From contig JBCFYV010000012.1 of NCBI GenBank assembly GCA_039000515.1, positions 33,152,922 to 33,216,921 on the forward strand: DNA of 64,000 bases, written 5' to 3'. Positions 55,326 to 64,000 of the stretch are shown piece after piece. The position numbers and the translations under genes are program-made. A model generated the notes under the pieces. The model did no database searches. It had not been told where the DNA came from and worked only from the letters and a program-made list of their open reading frames with translations. Position 1 is the stretch's first letter. Each line of letters opens with the position of its first letter. The DNA is from Timema cristinae (taxonomy: Eukaryota; Arthropoda; Insecta; Phasmatodea; Timematidae).

Positions 55326-58300
55326 TTTTGGGGTTTTTGGCACAACTTGTTTTGGGACGCCCCCCAATTTGAGTCGACGGATTTTTTCCCAAGAAAAAAA
55401 AATACAAAACAAAACTTTCTTGGGGGAAGTAAAAGCCATCTCGGTCCAAGGTCGTTGTGGCATGAAAAAATATCCCTGGAAGGTATATAAAAAAACCCCC
55501 TACCTTTCCGGCAAAATCTGTAGGCTCTTTCTCACTAGTTTTAGAAATTCAGGGGGGAAAATCAACGGGAAACTACCGCGCTTTCGGGAAACTTCCTTAG
55601 TACGGGTTTTCTCACAGTGCTTAAGGGGGGCGCACCAAAAACCTAATGTCCGAGTGCGGTTTGCTATTTTAAAATTGAATGGGAAACACATCAGGCCCAA
55701 CCCTCCGGGTTGTTTACGCGGGCGCCACTCGAAATTACGGAATAAAATTTTTACCTGCCCAGCGGTCCACACGAATATGGGGAAAAACCTGAAACCCCTT
55801 TCCCAACCCTAACCACAAACCCTAACCTACCCTTTAGCCAAACCCTAATTAATTTAATCTAAACAAACCTACTAGCCAAAAACGTAACGAAACCCAAACC
55901 CCTTCCGGGTTCCCAAATTTCGAACAGTCGTTATAAATTTAATTTTTACCCCCGAAAAGGTTCTTTGTAAGGGTATTACCGATCTCGGATGGTTTTTCCC
56001 GAAATTGTTTTGCCCCGGTATACGCACCCCTTTTTTTAATTTTGCTAGGTTTTTTAATACTTGGATTAAAAAAATTTTAAACCAAACTTTGTATTCCCAA
56101 ATATTACATTCTTTATGGGAATTAAATAGTAATTTTTTTTTTGTGTAGAACTTTGAGGAATTTTTAAACTTAAATTTGGGAAAAGATTTCTCTTGATATT
56201 TTATGTCTATTCATTTTTCTTTTAATTTTTAAAAAATGTATTAGTTCTGGAATCTACAAAAATATAGTTTTTTTTTTATCTGGATATTCATTGAAATCTT
56301 ACACCATACAATATGTTCCCTTAACCCCAAAAAAATTAAACTTGTTTCTGACTTTTTTCTTTAACTTTTAAACCTTAGTATAAGTTTTGTAATTTAAGTT
56401 TGTTTGGACTATATTTATTTATAATGCCTTTGCCCTGTAATTTTATACACCAATTGAAACATCAAAACTACCGTAATTTAGAGATACCTATCAAAAAATT
56501 GAGATAGCGAATATTCAAGAATTTTGTCTACATTTAAAAATTTAGATACAAAAAAGAAAAATAAAATCAAATTTGAATAATTTTTGTGAGTTTTTTTAAA
56601 AAAAAAATAATTATTCTATCAAATCCAAAAGACTAACTAAAAAAGTGTGGGTTTTAATTAGTACTAATATTAGTAATAGTTTTAATCACTTGTTTAACAA
56701 TAAAATGCACCAAGTTTAATATTTCCACGTCTCAAATCACTATTTCCCCTTTCCCGACTTTAAATTTTCTAGCTAATCTTTAAAAAAGTGAAGATTAATT
56801 GATGATTCTGAAGTTCTTCTCTGCAAACCCGGGAGTCCCTTGATTTAAAAAAGGGTGGGAAAACTTAATGTAAAAAAAAAAAACAATAAATCCAAACAAA
56901 ATTTTGAAAGCCGGAGTACTCACTTGACTAATAAAAATTTGGGGGGGGGGGGGAGGGGGGTTCGAATTTTCGAGGGAAGTTTTTCATATAGGGGCCCCCA
57001 AAACCCCTTTTCCCAAATAAAAAATTCCCTTTTTCCCCCTTCACATATCACCAAAAATCTTCTATGCTCTTAAATTAAAAAAAAATTTTGGGGGCACCCC
57101 AAAAAGGGAAATTTTGGGGTAAATTGCTACAAAAAAATTAAAGGCCCCAAAAACCCCTCCCAAAAAAAGGGGTTGGGGGGGTCGTAATGAGTCTAAGAGA
57201 TTCCTTCAAATTTTTGGGTTTTTGGGGTTTTTCCCCGGGGGAAAAATTTTGCTATTTGGAAAGGGGGTTAAAAACCCGTCATCAAATTAAATTTAAAAAA
57301 AAAGGGCCCCTTTTTTAAATTTTTTTTTTAAAAAGGGTAATTTTTTTAAATTTTTAAAAAAAATAAACCCAAGCTCCCAGGTAAAAATAAACTAAAGCGG
57401 CTTGAAAAAAAAATTTAAAAAAAATTTTTAAAAAAAAAAATGCCCGACCCTTTTGGGCTTAAATTTTTAAACCCAAAAAATATACTTTTTGTTCGAAAGA
57501 AAAAAAATTCAAAAACTCACCGAGTGCTTTTAAGGGGGTTTTTTAAAAGGGGAAAATTTAAAAACTCTGTTTTTTCCCACCCCCCCAAAAGAAATTTTTT
57601 GGGCCCCCACTACGGGGTTTGGCGGAGGACCGCAAAATAAAATATTTAAAAAAAAGAAGAAAAATTTTTTAAAAATTTAAAAACCCGGAAATTTTTGGGG
57701 AATTTTTTTAAAACTTTTTTTTGTTATTGTGGGGGAAAAAAAATTGAGTTATCTTTTGCCAACCTTTCTTATAAAATTAATTTTTTTTGAAGACCTTATC
57801 TAAAAAACGTAATTTTTTAAAAAAAAAAAATTTAAATTTTATTGAAATAAATCATTTTTTTTTTTTTAAAAAAAAGACCCAAAAAATTTCAATAAAAACT
57901 TTAAAATTACGGAAGACCCCAAAAAAAAATTAAATTTTTTTTTTTTAAATAAAAAAACTCTTTAAGACGTAAAAACAGATTACGAATTTTTTTTAAATAC
58001 TATTAAAAACTCTTTAAAAAAAAAATTTAAAAAAAAAAGGGAAAGAAAAAAAAATTACCACCTAAAACTTTTTTAAAAAAACCCCTTTTTTTTTTTTTTA
58101 AAAACATGGGGGGCCCCATACAAAAATAAAAAAAAAACCCAAAAATAGTTTTAAATAAAGCGCCCCCAATTCCCCCAAAAATTTTTTGGGTTCAAAATTT
58201 TTGAAAAAATTTAAAATTTTAAAACCTTTTTGACATTTTTTGTCCAGAGAGGGGAAAAAAACCCCAAAAAAAGGGGGTTTTTAAAAAAATTAAAACCTTT

Positions 58301-61300
58301 GGGGCAAAAAAAAACCCCCCCTTAAAAAAGCGGGGGCCCCACACTTCAACTGGGGCCCTCGAAATTTTTTTCCACAACAAAAAAAGGGGGTTTCTTCCAG
58401 CTATAAAGGGCCCCCACGAAGGGGGGTTCCTTTAAAAAACCCCAAAAAGCAAAAAGGGGGTGTAAAATTTTTAAAAATTGGTCAAAAAAAAGGGCCCCTT
58501 TTTTTGTTTCCCTCGGGAAACAAATTTTAAAAATTTGGAAAAAAATTTTGTGGGGGTTTCAAGTAGAAAATGAATAAAAAAACCTTTTTACCTCACAACA
58601 CCCCCTCCCCCCCCCTTTTCCCCCCATTTTTTTTCCACCCTTTCCCGCTCCAAAACAATTTTTTTTTTAAAAAACCCCTTAAAAAAAAAAAAAAAAAATT
58701 TTTAAAAAAAAATTTTAAAAAATTTTTTTAATAAATTTAAAACGATCAAAAAATGAAAAAATTTTAAATTTATAAAAAAGGGGGAAACTGAATTTTGGGG
58801 AAAAAAAATTTTTTTTTTTTATTTTAAAAACCCCTTACCCCCCGGGGAAATTTTTGGGCCCCGGGGAAAAAAAGAAAAATTTTCAACTTTTTCTTTAAAA
58901 AAACAACTACTAGGGTTTTTTTAAAAAAAAGTGCCCCAGGGAAACTTGGGGGTTTTTTTGGGGAAAGTGTAATTTTTTGTTTTCAAAATTTTTAAAGGGG
59001 TACGGGCACATGCAAAAAAGGTTTTTAAAAAAATTTTTTTGTTAGTTTTTGAACATTGACTTTTTTTGTCTTTCAATGTTTAAAATGGACACCAATAAGA
59101 AAAAAACCCCCTTTTAAAAAAGCCGGATTTTTTCAAAAAAAATTTTTTTCAACTTTTAATTTATACAAACAAAAACCCCAAAATTTTTTAAAAAGGGAAA
59201 AAATTTTTTTGTTTTTTTTTGTCACTTTGGGAACTTTCAAATACAAGGAGGGAAAAAAAAAATTGAAATGAATACCCCCCAATTTTTTTTTCCAGGGGTT
59301 TTTTTTAACAAAAAAAGGCTAGATAAAAAAGTTATTTTTTTAATTGGGGTTCCCCCAAATTTAAACAAAGTAAAAAAAAGGGGGTGCCCCGGGGGAAATT
59401 TTAAAAAGCAAAAAAATTAGATATTGAGATACAATTTAAAAAGGCATTAGTGCATTTTTGTCTTGCCCCCGGGCAAAAAACAAATGTTTTTTTTTTTTAA
59501 ACACCCCCCCCCTTTAAAAAACCCCGTTCGGGCTAAAAACGCTTAAATACTAATTACAAAAAAGGTTTTGGGAAAATTTGGGAAAAAGGAAAAATTTTAA
59601 AAGGGGGGAAAAGTCCCCCCCCAAAAAACCCCCTCCATTTCCCCCGGGCCAGTTTCGAGAAAAAACCCCCCCCGCCCCCCGGGGGGTTCTGGCTCCACAA
59701 AAAATTGGGGGGGGTTAGCTAACTAGGCCCCCGAGGCGGGAAAAAAAAGGGGTTAAAATTTTTGGGGGGAAAAAAAAAATTTTCCCTTTTTCCCCAGCAA
59801 TAATTAAAGGCAAAGTGAAAAAAATTGTTTCGTTTCAAAAAATTGGGGGCTAAAAAACTTTTTGGGCCCCAACCCAATAAAAATGAAAAAACCATAATAA
59901 TATATAAAATTAAAAATTAAAAAAATTTACCTCAAACTGTAAATATTTTTTTTTAAAAAAATTTATACCCTTTTTTTTTTTTTTTTTTTTTAACCCAAAA
60001 AAAAAAGGGGGCAAATAAAAAATGAAAAAAACTTTTTTTAAAGGTAAATTTGAAAAAAAACTTGCCCCGATTTTTTTTTTTCCCCCAAAAAAAAATTTTT
60101 TCCCCTTAAAGGGGCCCTTTCAAACAAAAGTCCCTATTTGTGTGGGGGGCCCCCAAAAGGGTTTTTTTAAAATTGGTATTAACAATAATGACCCTTACGG
60201 GCCCCCAAAGTTTTTATTGCCCCCCGGGGGGAAACGAAAAAAAATTTTTGGGGAATATGAAATGTTTTTAAAATTTTTTGGGAATTTTCAAAAAAATTTA
60301 TTTTCAAACCTCTTGCCCCTTTTTTTAATCAAATACCCCCCCGGGGGGGGGGTACCCCAATATTTTCCAAAGGGGGGGAAAAAAGGAAGGAAAAAATTTG
60401 GAAAAAAAACAAAACAACAAAAAGTGGGGGGGGGTGAAAAATTTTTTTATAAAAAAAAAAACCCAGAACCCCTTTTGGAAAAAAATTTTTCTAACTCGGG
60501 CCCCCCCCTTTCATCACCAAACCAAACAGGTTAAAACTGATCCCCTTTTTTTACAAGTACCCGATTGCGGTCATTCCATTGCAAATTGAGTATTTATATT
60601 TTTTTTACAAAAAGCAAAAAAATGCCCGGGTTGTAAAAAAAGGGGCCCAAACAAAAAAAAAAATTGAGGGCCCCTTTATGTTTCCACCTTGAAAAAGGTA
60701 AAAAAAGGGGCTTAAAAATAAATTTTGTAATTTTCCAATGATTTTTTTGAAATTTCCCAAAATTTTTTTTTATTAAAATTTTTAAAAATTAGCCCCCGGG
60801 CGTCTTACTCCCCTTTCGGGTTGTACCCATTTAAAACGCAAATGTGTAAGGGAAAGGGTGATTGTGGTTTAAATTTAAGGGACCTACATTTTAACGTGGG
60901 TTTCCGAACCACGGGGGGGAGGCCCTTTGGCTTTCCCCACATTCACAAGATGTCTTTTTAAGAGGGGGGAAAGGGGTTTGGTAATCAGATAAAATTTTTG
61001 GGGGGGAAACCGAGGATCAAACCCGGGCCGCCACAAAAAAGGGTCTGACACCTTCCCCAAAAACCCACCAGGTCCCACCAATTAAATAAAAAATAAAGGG
61101 GCCCTAAAAAATTTTTTTAACGGGCCCCAAAAACCCAGATTTAAACGTGAAAAAGGAAATTAAGAATAAAAAGTGAAAGGTACCACTTTTTAAAAATTAA
61201 AAAGAACTAAATTTTTATAAAGGAATCATTTTTTTAACTGTCAAACCCCATTAGCCTGACGAATGTTTGGTGGGTCCATTCTCCATAGGAGTTGTATTAC

Positions 61301-64000
61301 ACTAGCAGAAATTTAAAAAATGGGTTTTAAAAGAAAAAACATAATTAAAAACAAAGGGGTTTGTTGTGAAATTTTTGGACTCCCAAACGGGATAATTTCG
61401 AAAATTTCCCTTTGCGGTTTACAGGTTTGACCAAAGGGGCTACTTTAGTTTAGTCATTGTTAGCTTATACAAAGCTGACACTTACCTACACTTCTCCCCG
61501 AATATGGTTATATTTTTCCTTTCTAATGACTTAACTGCAATAAATAAAGTGAGTCAAAGGGGGAAGACGCCAACATTGAAAGGGGAAAATCGTAACTTTG
61601 TAAGAAGAAACCCAAAAAGGGATTTGAAATGGGCCTAAGGGGAAAAAAAAATTAGGTAGCTGTTTATTTTTGTCGAGGGAAAAAAAGTTTCCCCAAAGGG
61701 GGTAAATTTTTTTTAAATCTCAAACTTACAAACCCTTTTCGGGCAAAGGTTTTAAAAATTTCACTAAAAAAGTAGAATGAAAAAAAAAAATTTGGGGAAA
61801 TGATTCCGAAATTTTTTTTTGCTTTAAAGGGGGTTGGGAAGTAAATTTTAGGGTACACCGCTTAATTTTAAAAAATTCCCACCCCCCTCCCCACGGCAAA
61901 CCAAACTATATGGCTTGACACAATCCCCGGCTTGGGGTAGGGGGGGGGGGGGGGGGGGGGGGGGGAAAACGCTGAAAGGGCCAATTTTTTTTTGAAGTTT
62001 TTAAAGCGAAAAATGAATTTTTTTGCTAAAATAAAAAAAAATTTTGCCCCCAGTACAAACATAGAGTTTTTAAATTTCTTCGCACCGGGAAGAACCCCAA
62101 ACCCTTCCTGAATATCGATCATGAGCAAACGGCATTAAAAAAAAAAAAATTTAAAAGAAGATAAAATGTTCTTAAAATTCCCCCGCCCCCCTTTGGGCAA
62201 TATTAACAAAATGTTGATTTCCCAAAAGGGTTTTGAAAAAATTTAATTTTTTATGGTTCTACGGGGTAAAATTTTTTTATTTTGCCCAAAAAATTTTTCA
62301 TAAAAACTGCAAAAAACCCTGGGATTTTTTTCTTTGCATTTTCCCCTTCCCCCCCACCTTAAGGTTACGGTTTTTTGAAATTTTTTAAAAACAAAACCTT
62401 TTTTGAACCCTAATAAATCAAATAATTCTCGGTTTTAAACAAAGTATAATTTTATAAATAAGGGGACCTCAAAGTTCTTTTAAAAATCCTTTTCCCAAAG
62501 GGGGGCCCCCGAAATTTTAAACTTTTTCACACCTTTAAAAAAATTTCACATCTAATGCCACTATGATCTTTTGAAAATACAAGACTGTTTTGATATCACC
62601 CGTTTTGGAGAAAATTAAATTCATGGGAACTGAAGCAAATTTGTTTTAATTTTAAAAAGGCCAAAAAAAGTTTTTGGGGTAAAACACGCGCTTCCCCCAC
62701 ACTCCCCCCGGCTACATGGGAAAAGGGCCCCCGGAAATAAAGAAGTGGTTTTTTATAAATTTTTAAAAATTTTTTTCCCCTAAATGTAGCCAAAATGGGA
62801 GCTAAAAAAATAAATTTTTTTCATTCTTTAAAATGTTTTTAAGGGAAAAAATGAAAAATTGTAAAGCACTTTTTTTCTTAAAAAAGTCGTTTGGACCCAT
62901 CAAAACATGTCCCTTTTTTTGAAAGGGGGAAGGGGAGATTTTGGTTTAAAACCTTTTGCTTTAAAAATAAGAAATCAAAATTTTTACGTAAAACGCCACT
63001 GACTTTTTTTTTTTTTAACTTTTTAACTCAAAAAAGTAAAAAATTTTTTTAACCCAGGGCAAAAAAAAACCTTGATAAATTTTTCCCTACATTTTGGGGA
63101 AAAAGTTATTAAAAAAATATTTTAAAAAAAACAAAAAAAATGCTATTTTTTTAAAAGGCTGTAACCGTCTCAGGGGCTCTACCATACAGCACCCTTTAAA
63201 AAGGGGTGCCTAGGTATTCGGATATTGCCAGGAGTTGTGCCCAGGGTTTTTAAAATTGAATTTTACAACTTTTAATTTTAAAACCCAATTTTGGATTTAC
63301 TGTGGAAAACCCTGGTTTTTAAAAAATTTAAAGGGTTTTCACTTTAAAAGTTAAAATAAATATTCGTGGGGCGGCCCTAAATAGGTTATAAGGGGGGTTA
63401 AACCCCTTATCATTCTGCAATATGTACTTTTTTTTGTTTAAATTTGAAGAAAAAAAAAATGGGGGTATTTTGGGGTTTGACTGCAAATTTTTCTATTAAA
63501 AAACTTTTAATCATCAATATCGAGATAACAAATAAAAATGATAAAATGAGCTTTCCCCCCCATTCCCTCTTTAGCACTTTTTTTTCGTTTTGTACGTTCC
63601 AAAAATTTACGAAAAATTTTAAAAGTTTTAATTTTTTAATGGGGGTTTTTCTACAGCTTTAAAATGTTTTTTTGTTTAAAATTTTTCAAAAATTGGTTTT
63701 TTTTTTTTTCAGAATTGGCTCTGAAACTCATTTTAATTTAAATGCGGGAAAATTTTGTTCAATTCTCTAAAAAACCCCCCCCCAAAAGGTTTTAAAACCC
63801 CGAAAATTTAACTCGAAGGGAAAGGGGGGGGGAGGGGAATTGGAAAACCCCAAAGGGGAAAGGGGGGTCCCAAAACGCCTCCCTTTGTAAAGCTTTCAAG
63901 GGCCCCTTTTATATATTGGTTGATTATAAAAATATCTTTTAAAGCCCAGGGAAAAAAAAATTAAATGGTAAAGGAAACATAAATAAAATTTAAAAAATGT
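55326..64000. other. Segment S4: noisy second copy of 41100-48540
   Basis: S4 matches the clean locus collinearly, from GGTTTTTGGCACAACTTG (55331; clean 41107 on) to the end of the window. Examples are CCTTTCCGGCAAAATCTGTA at 55503 and 41275, and CATTCTGCAATATGTACTTT at 63411 and 47970. The differences are mostly inflated homopolymers and substitutions that extend runs, as in unpolished reads. It repeats the telomere-like array (about 55800-55880), SINE B (59505-59745), SINE A (60781-61077), the fold-back element (about 61920-62720) and the TIR element (about 63366-63915). The open frames here, including a Lys/Phe-rich one of 170 codons at 60022-60534, are artefacts. Confidence 0.92.
57902..58740. 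other. Sequence bridging the S2/S3 gap (noisy)
   Basis: Left of 57902 the sequence follows the end of S2 (ATTTCAATAAAaACTTT). Right of 58740 it follows the start of S3 (CGATCAA.. then the T-run and TTTTCAACT blocks). The 0.84 kb between has no counterpart in the clean sequence and shows no recognisable gene. Confidence 0.7.

Noticed and set aside
55135..55812. A 225-codon frame crossing the third gap
   Set aside because: It runs through 100 N, so the two sides are not known to be adjacent and the right side is noisy duplicate sequence. Only the part left of the gap is real, as a LINE remnant.
60022..60534. A 170-codon open frame rich in Lys, Phe, Gly and Pro
   Set aside because: It is made of A, T, G and C runs in noisy S4. 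The clean counterpart (about 44800-45300) has no such frame.

Overview
The window looks like a repeat-dense, AT-rich arthropod nuclear genome, most likely an insect. The clues are an I-clade non-LTR retrotransposon with an RNase H domain and an (AAT)n tail, an interstitial array of degenerate CCTAA-type (insect telomere-like) pentamers, many tRNA-derived SINEs, hAT and pogo/Tigger transposon remnants, and exon-like islands with GT/AG borders. Nothing prokaryotic is present. No complete host gene is visible.

Three runs of exactly 100 N split the window into four segments. S1 (1-18617) is low-quality sequence with inflated homopolymers. It still holds recognisable SINE copies, a ruined ZBED5-like hAT transposase and a few exon-like islands. 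S2 (18718-43547) and S3 (43648-55225) read as clean sequence. S4 (55326-64000) is low-quality again and is a degraded second copy of the locus at about 41100-48540. It runs through the position of the S2/S3 gap, so it supports that join and suggests about 0.8 kb is missing there. S4 should not be counted as independent sequence.

S2 holds, in order: the 3' end of a non-LTR element (19.2 kb); SINEs; a 1.3-kb hAT element with a perfect 8-bp target duplication and a nested element; pogo-type remnants (24.0-25.6 kb); a promoter-like module with two perfect heat-shock elements, a CRE and a TATA box, followed by five primer-binding-site-like repeats (25.7-26.5 kb); a decayed transposase-like gene with a clear first exon (30.1-31.2 kb); a second hAT; a near-intact I-clade LINE (32447-38750) inserted in the 3' tail of a SINE with an 11-bp duplication; an inverted-repeat element and a perfect-looking hairpin (39.1-39.8 kb); a SINE with a 12-bp duplication; and telomere-like pentamers (41.6 kb). 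S3 holds more SINEs, a large nested palindrome (46.6-47.3 kb), a TIR element with 10-bp flanking repeats, an Ig-domain exon (51.6-51.85 kb) and a decayed R1-clade LINE running into the third gap.

The LINE is the only nearly functional gene set. ORF1 is a gag-like zinc-knuckle protein. ORF2 carries endonuclease, reverse transcriptase, RNase H and a C-terminal CCHC motif. Each ORF is broken by one apparent single-base change next to a C/G homopolymer. At least two SINE families (called A and B here) share one 3' tail, which points to a common LINE partner not seen in the window.
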